This document shows positions 15,483 to 23,924 of a stretch of 64,000 nucleotides of DNA, piece after piece. The position numbers and the translations under genes are program-made. The stretch covers positions 110,567 to 174,566 of the forward strand of contig NZ_OLMF01000005.1 of the NCBI RefSeq assembly GCF_900290195.1, read 5' to 3'. Numbering within the stretch: the first letter of the stretch is position 1; each line of letters opens with the position of its first letter. Below the pieces are notes generated by a model. The model was given only the letters and a program-made list of their open reading frames with translations. It did not search any database and was not told the origin of the DNA. The DNA comes from Anaerococcus marasmi. GTDB taxonomy: Bacteria; Bacillota; Clostridia; Tissierellales; Peptoniphilaceae.

Positions 15483-15911
15483 TTAATAGACTTTTTTCTT
15501 ATTTTTCTTCTGACAGTCAGGGCAAATTCCTGTGAACTCGAAGTTGTGACCGTTTATTAGAAAGCCTGTTTCTTTTTCTATATTTTCTTCTAGTAAGTGG
15601 ACTGGGCAGTTTTCTATGACGAACCTCTTTTTGCAAGACGTGCAGGTTATGAAGTGCTTGTGTTCATCATTATTAAGCTGATAGTAGCTGATACTGTCGA
15701 CGTTGGTTGTTTTTAGTAAAATTTCAGCTTCTTCTAGGGTATTTAGGTTTCTATATATCGTGGATAGGTCAAGTTTTATCTTATCTTTTATTATTTCGTA
15801 AATCTCTTCGGCAGAAATGGGGTTTTCTTCCTTAGAGATTGTTTCTAGTATTAACTTTCTTTGCTTGGTAATCCTTAGGCCCTTGTCCTTAAGAATATCT
15901 TCTATTTTCAA
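15483..15911 (-). CDS. zur: Fur-family metalloregulator, probably Zur
   Basis: Dimeric metal-sensing repressor of the Fur superfamily (142 residues). The winged-helix domain (about 1-80) includes GLRITKQRKLIL and the recognition helix LSTIYRNLNTL; the C-terminal half has the HKHF metal-site segment at 84-87 and two structural zinc pairs, CTSC (90-93) and CPDC (130-133). It is divergent from a znuA-znuC-znuB operon, with a palindromic Fur-type site in the shared 98-base region, which favours a zinc sensor over Fur or PerR. The start is TTG at 15911, positioned after GAGGTG; a minus-strand TATAAT lies about 20 bases upstream. Confidence 0.85.
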   Translation of the reverse strand: MKIEDILKDKGLRITKQRKLILETISKEENPISAEEIYEIIKDKIKLDLSTIYRNLNTLEEAEILLKTTNVDSISYYQLNNDEHKHFITCTSCKKRFVIENCPVHLLEENIEKETGFLINGHNFEFTGICPDCQKKNKKKVY

Positions 15912-15941
15912 ATTCTCACCTCTTTTTCATTATACTTTTAT

Positions 15942-15969
15942 TTGACAGATAAAAAAATGATAATATAAT
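15942..15969 (+). promoter_or_regulatory. Promoter of the second znu operon
   Basis: TTGACA (15942-15947), 16-bp spacer and TATAAT (15964-15969), both consensus. The -10 box lies within the Zur-like palindrome. Confidence 0.85.
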
Positions 15970-15973
15970 CATT
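15956..15973. promoter_or_regulatory. Zur-like operator
   Basis: AATGAT-AATATA-ATCATT, a perfect 6-bp inverted repeat with 6-base spacer, overlapping the -10 box of znuA and close upstream of the divergent regulator gene; it could control both. Confidence 0.6.
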
Positions 15974-16009
15974 GTTGCAAACTAGTTGCAAAAAGAAAAG
16001 GAGTTTTAA

Positions 16010-17137
16010 ATGAAAGTTAAAAATATAATAGGAGTTTTAGCCCTAAGTGCAGTTCTTGCTGCTTGTGGAAACAATGCTCAAGAAAATGCAAAGACTGGTT
16101 CTAATGAAACAAAAGAAGAGATCAGTGTAAAGGAAGATAGCAAAGACCAAGCTAAGTCTAGTGAAAGTAAAGAGGATCAAGATTCTCAAAAAGCTAATGA
16201 AGAAAATGTAATCTATGCTTCATTTTTCCCAATCTATAATCTTACTAAGCAAATCGCAGGAGATAAGTTTGAGGTGAAATCTTTCACAAATCTTAAGACA
16301 GAAAGTCATGGATTTGAGCCTTCTGCAAAGGAAATTGCAGAATTATCTACTTCAAAACTTATGTTTGTAAATGGTGCTGGCATGGAAGAGTGGGAAGAAG
16401 CCGTAAAAAACACTGTAGATATTGATATAGTAAATACAAGTGAGGGAGTCGACCTTATAAAGGCAAGTGAAGATGATCACGATCATGACCATGAAGACGC
16501 AGATCACGACCATGACCACGAGGATGCAGATCACGACCATGATCATGAAGATAACGACCACCATCACGACCATGAAGATGGTGAGGAAGGTCATGAACAC
16601 CATCACCACCACGGTGAGTTTGACCCACACACATGGCTAGATCCAGCCAATGGTAAGGCACAAGCTAAGGTAATAGCTGATAAGCTTTCTGAAGTAGACC
16701 CTGCCAACAAGGATTATTACATGGCAAATTACGAGAAAATTGCAAAAGAACTTGATGATATAGTTACTGAATACAAGGATAAGTTTAAAAATGTAGATAA
16801 TAAGAAGTTTATCGTTCCTCACCAAGCCTTTGGCTACCTTGCTCGTGAGTTTGACCTAGAGCAAATCCCACTTAATTCACTAACATCTACTGGAGAAGCT
16901 GATGCTAAGGTTCTTAAGGAAGTATCTGACCTAGCCAAGGCTGAAAAAATTAAGACAGTCTTCTATGAGATGGGCGGCTCTGATAAGGAGGCAAAGACCC
17001 TAGCAGATGAAATCGGTGCTGAGGCTAAGCCAATCAACACACTCGAGTTTGCAACTGACGAAGAGCTTTCTTCAAACAAGACCTACCAAGAAATGATTAA
17101 GGAAAACCTAGAAGCAATCTACGATTCTCTATCATAG
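16010..17137 (+). CDS. znuA: Zinc-binding lipoprotein with long His/Asp-rich loop (ZnuA/AdcA type)
   Basis: Second zinc-capture lipoprotein of the window. Signal peptide with lipobox LAAC (Cys19), an acidic/Ser-rich linker (about 22-62), then the cluster A-I fold: first metal His in ESHGFEPS, a His/Asp/Glu-rich loop of about 50 residues starting near 156 with three DHDHDHED repeats and an HHHHH cluster, the second ligand in FDPHTWLD, the third in VPHQAFGYLA, and the acidic ligand region FYEMGGSDKEA. The His loop is the classical zinc-acquiring element that the first znuA lacks. Strong SD AAAAGGAG. It heads znuA-znuC-znuB, divergent from zur. Confidence 0.94.
   Translation: MKVKNIIGVLALSAVLAACGNNAQENAKTGSNETKEEISVKEDSKDQAKSSESKEDQDSQKANEENVIYASFFPIYNLTKQIAGDKFEVKSFTNLKTESHGFEPSAKEIAELSTSKLMFVNGAGMEEWEEAVKNTVDIDIVNTSEGVDLIKASEDDHDHDHEDADHDHDHEDADHDHDHEDNDHHHDHEDGEEGHEHHHHHGEFDPHTWLDPANGKAQAKVIADKLSEVDPANKDYYMANYEKIAKELDDIVTEYKDKFKNVDNKKFIVPHQAFGYLAREFDLEQIPLNSLTSTGEADAKVLKEVSDLAKAEKIKTVFYEMGGSDKEAKTLADEIGAEAKPINTLEFATDEELSSNKTYQEMIKENLEAIYDSLS
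16475..16555 (+). repeat. Three 27-bp tandem repeats encoding the His-rich loop
   Basis: Three consecutive 27-bp units each encode DHDHDHED plus Ala or Asn. Differences are mostly silent (CAC/CAT, GAC/GAT), so the array arose by duplication and has been kept by selection on the protein. Confidence 0.85.
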
Positions 17138-17196
17138 GAGAAAAATGATTTTACAAAGACTATAAAAATAAAGAGCCTAGGGGTATAATTAAGTAT

Positions 17197-17862
17197 ATGA
17201 AATTACTAGGAATTAAAAACTTAAAGTTTGGATATGAAGAAAATTTAATACTAAATGATATCAACCTAGAGCTCGATAAGGGTGACTTTCTTGCTATAAG
17301 CGGAGAGAACGGCTCAGGAAAGTCGACTCTAATCAAGCTAATATTAAAGGCTTTGAAGAAGGATGCTGGAGAGATTAATATCTTGGGTAAGCCTATAGAA
17401 GACTTCGATGAATTCGAGAAGATCGGCTACGTTCCACAGGTAAATGACTCGGCAAAGATTGCCTTTCCAGTTACTTGCAAGGAATATGTAAGTCTGGGCC
17501 TTTATAAGGAGTTTAATTTCTTCAATATGGCTACAAGGAAGGTATGGAAGAAGACAGAAGATGTCTTCGAATCCCTGTCTATTGAAGACTTGATGGATAG
17601 ACCCTTCAATAATCTTTCTGGAGGTCAGCAACAAAGGGTCATGATTGCAAGAGCCCTAGTTTCGACACCAGAAATATTAATCTTAGATGAGCCAACTGTA
17701 GGAATTGACGCAAGGCATAAGGAAGATTTCCTAAAACTTTTGCTTCATTTAAATCAAGATCATGGGATAAGTATCCTAATTATAAGCCATGAGATGGATC
17801 TTATTAAGGAATTTGTAACAAGGACAGTAGTTCTTAAGGAAGGGAGGCTAATTAATGCTTAA
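17197..17862 (+). CDS. znuC: Zinc ABC transporter ATP-binding protein (second system)
   Basis: ATPase partner of the second zinc importer, 221 residues. Walker A SGENGSGKST near 34-43, signature LSGGQQQR, Walker B ILILDEPTVGID and switch His in ISHEMD. It resembles the first-system ATPase along its length (shared YVPQVND/N and KIAFPVTC segments), so the two systems are paralogous. The ATG is preceded by no clear SD; instead TATAAT (17184-17189) lies 7 bases before it, so a leaderless transcript is possible besides readthrough from znuA, 60 bases upstream. It overlaps the permease by 8 bases. Confidence 0.92.
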   Translation: MKLLGIKNLKFGYEENLILNDINLELDKGDFLAISGENGSGKSTLIKLILKALKKDAGEINILGKPIEDFDEFEKIGYVPQVNDSAKIAFPVTCKEYVSLGLYKEFNFFNMATRKVWKKTEDVFESLSIEDLMDRPFNNLSGGQQQRVMIARALVSTPEILILDEPTVGIDARHKEDFLKLLLHLNQDHGISILIISHEMDLIKEFVTRTVVLKEGRLINA

Positions 17863-18664
17863 GTATGATTTTATGGTAAGAGCCCTTCTTGCAGGAGCTA
17901 TGCTTGCTATAATTATTCCCATGATTGGTGTGGTAATGATAAACAGAAGGACCTCTATGATAGGGGATGCCCTAAGTCATTCCTCCCTTTCTGGTGTGGC
18001 TATTGGTTTAATCCTTGGTGTCAATCCCTTGTGGACTTCCTTAATAATATGTATACTCGCAAGTTTTGCTATTGAGATTATTAGAAGAAGGTTCGACCAA
18101 TATGGAGATATGGCGACAGCTATAGTGATGAGTGCAGGAATTGGTCTTGCGGCTGTTCTTTCAGACTTCACCCCCGGGGGAACGAGCTTTGAATCCTTCA
18201 TGTTCGGTTCGATTACTACAGTAGGGGCGGATGACCTCATTCTTATTGGGATTATATTTGTAGTGGTACTTGTAGTTTCCCTTTATTTTTATAATGCCCT
18301 CCTATATAATTCCATAAACCCAATGATGAGTAGGCTTTCTGGAGTAAGGACCGAGCTTGTGGATTCCTTCTTCACCTTGATTACTGCAATAACAGTGGCA
18401 ATATCTGCAAAGACGGTAGGTGCCTTGATGATAACCTCCCTTATGGTAATACCGGTTGCGACTTCCTTAATCCTTAGTAAATCCTACAAGTCATCCTATA
18501 TCCTTTCCATAATCCTATCCCTCATATTTATGATCTCAGGTATAAGTCTAAGTTTCTATAAGGGAGTAAAGCCAGGAGGGGCTATAGTCCTTATAGCCAT
18601 AGGATTTTTGATATTAGTTTCTCTTATAAGTCTTAATAGAAAAAAGATTATGGTTAAGAAATAG
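17855..18664 (+). CDS. znuB: Zinc ABC transporter permease (second system)
   Basis: ABC-3 family permease, 269 residues, about eight membrane segments, closely similar to the protein at 3868-4668: VVMINRRTSMIGDALSHSSL near the N-terminus, FDQYGDMATAIVMSAGIGLA, and TVGALMITSLMVIPVATSL. It completes the second zinc importer. The operon end is marked by repeat copy B and its terminator rather than by a simple hairpin right after the stop. Confidence 0.92.
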   Translation: MLKYDFMVRALLAGAMLAIIIPMIGVVMINRRTSMIGDALSHSSLSGVAIGLILGVNPLWTSLIICILASFAIEIIRRRFDQYGDMATAIVMSAGIGLAAVLSDFTPGGTSFESFMFGSITTVGADDLILIGIIFVVVLVVSLYFYNALLYNSINPMMSRLSGVRTELVDSFFTLITAITVAISAKTVGALMITSLMVIPVATSLILSKSYKSSYILSIILSLIFMISGISLSFYKGVKPGGAIVLIAIGFLILVSLISLNRKKIMVKK

Positions 18665-18746
18665 CTTGGAGGATAATTTAGAAGTTATAAAAATCATCGT
18701 AAAATTTAGTGACATAAATACAGGCAGGCATAGTCTTGCTTAGACT

Positions 18747-18976
18747 GTAGACAAAATCAAAATCCCCCTTATTTCGACCAGGTAAATAGCCATTGAATTG
18801 GCTATTTACCCCTCTGACTAGTGCGAAAGCACGGAAAAGTTACTAAGTAACGACTCAGAGTACGGAGTGAGTGGAGAAATCTAACGTGATCTCTCCATGC
18901 GTTCGTTTCACTCTCTTAGTCGAGATAAGGGTAACTTTGAGATAGAATAATTTTTTAATTAAGATACTTTGTCTAC
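18747..18976 (-). repeat. Nested palindromic repeat, copy B (type 2, inverted)
   Basis: Same family as copy A but in the opposite orientation: GTAGACAAA at 18747-18755, TTTGTCTAC at 18968-18976, subterminal ACCCTTAT/ATAAGGG pair, shared GGAGA...TCTCC core. Type 2 modules replace the type 1 hairpin: GGTAAATAGCC...GGCTATTTACC, a GTGC/GCAC hairpin and GTTACTAAGTAAC. Flanks repeat GGCAGGC at 18723-18729 and 18983-18989. It takes up most of the 408-base gap between znuB and yaaA. Confidence 0.9.
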
Positions 18977-18983
18977 CATCTGG

Positions 18984-19006
18984 GCAGGCTGCGGCCTGCT
19001 TTTTTC
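18984..19006 (+). terminator. Terminator at the border of repeat copy B
   Basis: GCAGGC-TGCG-GCCTGC perfect hairpin followed by TTTTTT; ends the second znu operon. A degenerate version, GCAGG...CTTGC, lies on the other side of the repeat at 18724-18739. Confidence 0.85.
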
Positions 19007-19072
19007 GTAGAGATTTATCTCCTACAAAAGAGAAGGGACTTTATAGTATAGTGTATATATAAGGAAGGTATT

Positions 19073-19795
19073 ATGAAAGTTATTATATCACCAGCAAAAA
19101 GATTTAAACATTTTGACAATAGAAAGACAGATAATATTTTATTTGAAGAAAAAACTCGAGATCTTGTAGAAAGGATTCAAAAGCTTAGCCTAAATGAAAT
19201 AGGCAATCTCAATCAGACCAATGATGAGCTAACCGAGAAGGCTTATTTTGATTACAAGGAATTTGACTTTGATCACTTGGACAATCCTGCTATTTTTTCC
19301 TATGATGGCTTGGTTTTTAAGCAATTTTCGGAGGAGGACTTTACTGATCCTAGATACTTAAATGAGCACGTCTATATAATCTCTGCCCTCTATGGAGCCC
19401 TTAAGCCATATTCGGGTATAAGAGATTATAGATTGTATTTTGATAATAAGATGATCGATCTCTATGATTTTTGGAAGGATGATATCTACAAGGAAGTCTT
19501 CAGGGATGGAGAGACTGTGATTAATCTTGCTAGCAAGGAATATTCTAAGACTATTAGGCCATTTCTTAAGGAAGATGATCAATTTATTACTATTGATTTT
19601 AAGGATGAGAAAAATGGCAAGCTCAGATCAATCGTCGCTTGGACTAAACAGATGAGGGGGAAGTTTCTCAAGGAGATTATTACTAAGAAGATAGAAGATC
19701 CAGAAGATATCAAGAAGATTGAAATCGACGGATATATCTTCGATCCTTTTCTGTCTACTGGAGATAATTTCGTATTTGTTAGGAGAAAATCGTGA
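19073..19795 (+). CDS. yaaA: YaaA family peroxide-stress protein
   Basis: Member of the YaaA (UPF0246) family; in E. coli YaaA limits free iron and DNA damage during peroxide stress and binds DNA. Diagnostic opening KVIISPAKRF, central IISALYGALKPYSGIRDYRL (about 102-121), and the C-terminal GDNFVFVRR. Length (240) is normal. It overlaps sbcD by 4 bases and so starts a five-gene DNA-repair run (yaaA-sbcD-sbcC-addB-addA), consistent with a genome-protection role. SD AAGGAAGG precedes the ATG. Confidence 0.9.
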   Translation: MKVIISPAKRFKHFDNRKTDNILFEEKTRDLVERIQKLSLNEIGNLNQTNDELTEKAYFDYKEFDFDHLDNPAIFSYDGLVFKQFSEEDFTDPRYLNEHVYIISALYGALKPYSGIRDYRLYFDNKMIDLYDFWKDDIYKEVFRDGETVINLASKEYSKTIRPFLKEDDQFITIDFKDEKNGKLRSIVAWTKQMRGKFLKEIITKKIEDPEDIKKIEIDGYIFDPFLSTGDNFVFVRRKS

Positions 19796-20907
19796 GACTC
19801 CTCCACTTATCAGACCTGCATCTAGGAAAAAATATCGGTTCATATTCCCTAATCGAAGAGCAAGGATTTGCCCTAGCTGAGATTATCAAAATTATAAAAG
19901 AAGAAGATGTCGATATAGTGATGATTGCAGGAGATATCTTCGATACTATTATTCCAAGTGCTGAGGCCATGGATCTTTATTCTAACTTTATCGAAGAGAT
20001 AGTCTTTGATTTAGGTAAGAAGGTCCTAGCTATTTCTGGAAATCACGATTCATCTAAGAGACTTGATATCAACAAGAGATTCTACAGGTCCAATAATTAC
20101 TATCTAGTAAGCGAATATGACAAAAATCATATTAGCTTTGAGGATGATTTTGGGAAAGTTAACTTCTATCTCATTCCCTTTATTTCCATAAACAAGGCGA
20201 AAACAATCTTTGATTCATCCATAGATAATTTCACCGATGTCTATAAATATGCCCTAGAAGCTATTGACTATAGGGATAGGAATGTGCTTATTACTCATTG
20301 CTACGCTTCAAATATGAGTTCATTTGACAAAGAAGTCTATGACGAAGGGCAAAAGCCTCTTACTATCGGAGGAACTGACGCCATGGATGCAAGTTTATTT
20401 GAAGGCTTCGACTATGTAGCCTTGGGCCATCTTCATAGGGCTCACTACGTCTTAGATCCCAAGATTAGATATTCAGGGACCTTTATGAAATATTCCTTCG
20501 ATGAGGAAAATCTTACAAAAACTGTAAGCCTAGTTGACCTTAAAGATAAGGCAGAAATAAGAAAAATCGAAATCCCCTTCTTGAGGGACTTTGTCACAAA
20601 AAGAGGAATGTTTGAAGAAATCTTAAAGGAAGAAAGGTCAGAGGATTATATAAAATTTATCCTAGAAGATTCCTATATTCATGAAAATGCCATGGCAAGG
20701 TTAAAGGAGAAATTCCCTAGGGCTGTCTCAATCACTTACGCCAACAAGGCTGTATTTGAGAGGGAAGATACTTACGATGTGGACATAGATAACAAGAATT
20801 TGCTAGAGCTTTTTGCAGAGTTTTTCCGCTTCAAGATGGATGAAGACCTTAAAGAAGAAGACATAGAACTTATACAAAGGATAGGCTTATGCGACCAAGA
20901 AGACTGA
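19792..20907 (+). CDS. sbcD: Exonuclease subunit SbcD
   Basis: Mn-dependent nuclease subunit of the SbcCD (Mre11-type) complex, which opens hairpins and protein-blocked DNA ends. Phosphoesterase motifs in order: LHLSDLHLGK (about 3-12), MIAGDIFD, ISGNHDSSKR, the lone LITHCY histidine and LGHLHRAHY. The C-terminal capping region continues to 371 residues, normal for SbcD. It overlaps yaaA by 4 bases and sbcC by 19, so the subunits are translationally coupled. The start is GTG at 19792 with GGAGAAAA upstream inside yaaA. Confidence 0.93.
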   Translation: MRLLHLSDLHLGKNIGSYSLIEEQGFALAEIIKIIKEEDVDIVMIAGDIFDTIIPSAEAMDLYSNFIEEIVFDLGKKVLAISGNHDSSKRLDINKRFYRSNNYYLVSEYDKNHISFEDDFGKVNFYLIPFISINKAKTIFDSSIDNFTDVYKYALEAIDYRDRNVLITHCYASNMSSFDKEVYDEGQKPLTIGGTDAMDASLFEGFDYVALGHLHRAHYVLDPKIRYSGTFMKYSFDEENLTKTVSLVDLKDKAEIRKIEIPFLRDFVTKRGMFEEILKEERSEDYIKFILEDSYIHENAMARLKEKFPRAVSITYANKAVFEREDTYDVDIDNKNLLELFAEFFRFKMDEDLKEEDIELIQRIGLCDQED

Positions 20908-23900
20908 AAATGAGAGGTTTTATAACCTACAAGGAAGAGGTCGATATAGACTTTACGACTCTTTTCGAGAAAAAAATATTTCTAATATCTGGGGCGACTG
21001 GTTCGGGTAAGACCAGCATTTTTGATGCAATAAATTTCGCCTTGTACGGAAAGGTAGCAAGAGACATATCCGCTGATAGATTAAGGTGCGACTTTTTATC
21101 AGAAGAAGATCCCTACACCTACGTATCTCTTGATTTTGAAGTAGGGGATAAGACCTATAGGATAGAAAGAATCCCAAGACAGGTTGCGAAAAAGACTAAA
21201 ATCGGTCAAAATATAGCAAATGCTGTAAGTCTATACGATATTACAGACGGTCTTACTCTTCTAAGTGAGAAGAAAACCGAGACAGATGAGATGATTAAAA
21301 ATATTATAGGTCTCGATGACAAGCAATTCTCCAAGGTAATGCTCCTTGCCCAGGGGAAATTCCAAGAGTTTCTATCTGCCAAGTCCACCGACAAGGCCAA
21401 GCTTTTGGGAGATATATTTAAGACCTATGAATATAAAAACTTCCAAGAAAAAATTAAGGAAATGGCTAAAGACAGTATCCAAAAGATGGAATACATAGAT
21501 AATGATCTTTCAAATATCATCTCTTATAACGAAGAAATATCGGATCTTGTAGATAGGGACTTTATTATAACTCACGACTTTCCAGAAATGGAGAGGGTCA
21601 TCGAAGAGAGAAAATTAGGATATGAAAATAAGTCTGACCTTCTTAAGAAAAGTGAATCTACTATTGATCAGGCTATAAAATCTGACCTGGGAGACCTTCA
21701 AAAGGCTGAATTAGATAATACAAATATAGAAAAATACCAGGAAATAGAAAAAAACCTGAGGGCAGAAAGAGAAAAAGAAAGCGAATACGAAAAGCTAAGA
21801 GATTTAATAAGAAAATCAGAGCTCGCAAATAATATTTCTATCTTTGAGAAAAACTACCAAGCTGCCCTTACAGATATCGATAATAACAAGGCTAATCTCG
21901 AAATCTTGAAAAAAGATGAGAAAACTGCTCTTAAAACAAAAGAAGAAGTAAGGGGAAAGTACGAAAAGCTTGCCGAGGATAGATTAAAGCTTGATAAGCT
22001 AAAAAGAAAAGCAGAAGATATAGAAAATACTATCCTTTCCTTGGAGAAGTTTAAGGAAGCTGAAATAGCCTACAAATCAATAGAAGAAAGGACAAAGCTA
22101 CTAGATCAAACTCAAAAGGAAATAGAAAGTCTAGAAAAAGATTTGGCAAAAGAGCGAGAGCTATTTGATCTAAATAACGAACTTTTGGCTGAAATTGCTG
22201 AAAAGGGAAGGTCTGAGAGTAAGAATCTATCAAATCTCATGGAAAATATCAGAAAAGAAGAGGAAGACTTAAAAAAGCTAAGGGAGATAAAAAGCTACGA
22301 AGAAAGTCTCCTATCCTTAACTAAAGAAAAGGATAAGCTTGAATCCTCTGAGCTAAAGGCCAAGGAGAATGAAGATTTACTTATAATCAACAAGCTTATC
22401 GATAGGACAAACGAAGAGGGGATATGTCCGGTATGTGGAAGTAAGCATGATGAGGCAATAGGAAAGCACCCAATAGAGGACTACGACCTTGATGAATTAA
22501 GAAAGAGTCTAATAAGTAGTAAGGAAGCTATCAAACTTCGACAAGATCAAGTCGAAAAAATAAGAAAAGAAATAGTTTCTGATAAAAATATAAACGAGCT
22601 TGAGAAAATCCTTACAGAAAACTACAAGAGAAAAGATGAAATTGAGAAAAATATAAAATCCTTAAGGGAAAATTATAAGCAAAAAGATCAGGCGAGAATT
22701 GGCTTTAAGAAAAAACTCGATAAAATCTACAACGACCTAGAAATAAAAAAGAAAAAAGAAGATGGGCTAAAAAGGGAGGCTCAAGATAATAAAGAAATTG
22801 AGATAACTTACCTAAGCCAGAAGGATAAGATGAAAGACTTATCCAAAGAAAGTCTAGTAGATGAGAAAAAAATCCTAGAGAAAGAAATATTAGACTTGGA
22901 TAAGGATATTACTGAAGTTAACAGGAACTATCAAAATGCAGAGCTTAAGATTAAGGAAATTCAAACAAAGATAGAAAATATCAAGGAAAATATAAAAGAC
23001 CTTGACCTAAGAAGAGACAAGTACAAGGAAGAATTTGGTAAAAAGCTAGAAGAAAACTTTGATAATATCGCTTCTTACAAGGAAGCTCTAGAAAATTATT
23101 CTGGATTAGCTAGTAAAAAAGAAGGAATGGAAGAATTTTTCAATAATTTGGAAAAGCTTATGATAAGCGAGGAGAACTTTGCTTCATACAAGGATATGGA
23201 AGTAAGGGACCTAGATAAATTAAGAGGGAAAATCAAGTCAAAGGAAGATGAGAGAGACATAATAAGGAATCAAAAATCAGAGATCCACACTAGACTTGAT
23301 AATTTCTCTAAAGTACTAGCTAGGCTTAAGCTTTTGAGGAAAGATTATGAAATGAATATGAAAGAAAACGAATCCCTTGCCAGACTTTCCAAGGTGGCGG
23401 ATGGGTCTTTCGGCAAGGTAAAGGGCAGGGAGAAAATCGACTTTGAGACCTTCGTCCTAACCTATTATTTCGATAAGGTCTTAAAGCTTGCCAATATGAG
23501 GCTTCTCGATATGACTGACAATCAATTCTCCATGGTAAGAAAGTCCGATACGACAGATCAAAGGTCAAAGACCGGTCTTGATATAGAAATCCTCGATGCC
23601 AATACTGGAAAGATGCGTCCAGTATCTACTCTTTCTGGGGGTGAGAGCTTTTTAGCAAGTCTTTCCCTAGCCCTCGGCCTATCTGACGAGATTAGTATGG
23701 AAAATGGGGGAGTAAGGATCGATACCCTCTTTATAGATGAGGGCTTTGGAAGTCTGTCCAAGGATTATCTGGAAAATGCAATTTCAGCTATAGAAAAACT
23801 CGCCTATGAGGATAAATTTATAGGACTTATTTCTCATGTGGACGAATTAAAAGAAGCAATCGATGCGAAGATTTTGGTTTTCTATGAGGCAAGCGAGGGA

Positions 23901-23924
23901 TCAAAAGTGGAGGTAGAAGCATGA
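20889..23924 (+). CDS. sbcC: Exonuclease subunit SbcC (SMC-like ATPase)
   Basis: Rad50-type ATPase partner of SbcD. N-terminal Walker A GATGSGKTS (about 35-43), two long charged coiled-coil arms (about 170-500 and 530-840) meeting at the zinc hook CPVC near residue 514, then the C-terminal lobe with signature LSGGESFLASLSLALGLSD and Walker B LFIDEGFGSL. 1011 residues is usual for the family. The start lies inside sbcD and the stop overlaps addB by 4 bases. Confidence 0.94.
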   Translation: MRPRRLKMRGFITYKEEVDIDFTTLFEKKIFLISGATGSGKTSIFDAINFALYGKVARDISADRLRCDFLSEEDPYTYVSLDFEVGDKTYRIERIPRQVAKKTKIGQNIANAVSLYDITDGLTLLSEKKTETDEMIKNIIGLDDKQFSKVMLLAQGKFQEFLSAKSTDKAKLLGDIFKTYEYKNFQEKIKEMAKDSIQKMEYIDNDLSNIISYNEEISDLVDRDFIITHDFPEMERVIEERKLGYENKSDLLKKSESTIDQAIKSDLGDLQKAELDNTNIEKYQEIEKNLRAEREKESEYEKLRDLIRKSELANNISIFEKNYQAALTDIDNNKANLEILKKDEKTALKTKEEVRGKYEKLAEDRLKLDKLKRKAEDIENTILSLEKFKEAEIAYKSIEERTKLLDQTQKEIESLEKDLAKERELFDLNNELLAEIAEKGRSESKNLSNLMENIRKEEEDLKKLREIKSYEESLLSLTKEKDKLESSELKAKENEDLLIINKLIDRTNEEGICPVCGSKHDEAIGKHPIEDYDLDELRKSLISSKEAIKLRQDQVEKIRKEIVSDKNINELEKILTENYKRKDEIEKNIKSLRENYKQKDQARIGFKKKLDKIYNDLEIKKKKEDGLKREAQDNKEIEITYLSQKDKMKDLSKESLVDEKKILEKEILDLDKDITEVNRNYQNAELKIKEIQTKIENIKENIKDLDLRRDKYKEEFGKKLEENFDNIASYKEALENYSGLASKKEGMEEFFNNLEKLMISEENFASYKDMEVRDLDKLRGKIKSKEDERDIIRNQKSEIHTRLDNFSKVLARLKLLRKDYEMNMKENESLARLSKVADGSFGKVKGREKIDFETFVLTYYFDKVLKLANMRLLDMTDNQFSMVRKSDTTDQRSKTGLDIEILDANTGKMRPVSTLSGGESFLASLSLALGLSDEISMENGGVRIDTLFIDEGFGSLSKDYLENAISAIEKLAYEDKFIGLISHVDELKEAIDAKILVFYEASEGSKVEVEA

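Noticed and set aside
16475..16555. Tandem 27-bp repeats as a CRISPR-like array
   Set aside because: The units are contiguous, without spacers, and encode the His-rich loop of a zinc-binding protein in frame.
16352..16630. Antisense reading frames opposite the His-rich loop
   Set aside because: They arise because the complement of His/Asp codons is Val/Met-like and free of stops; no SD or promoter.
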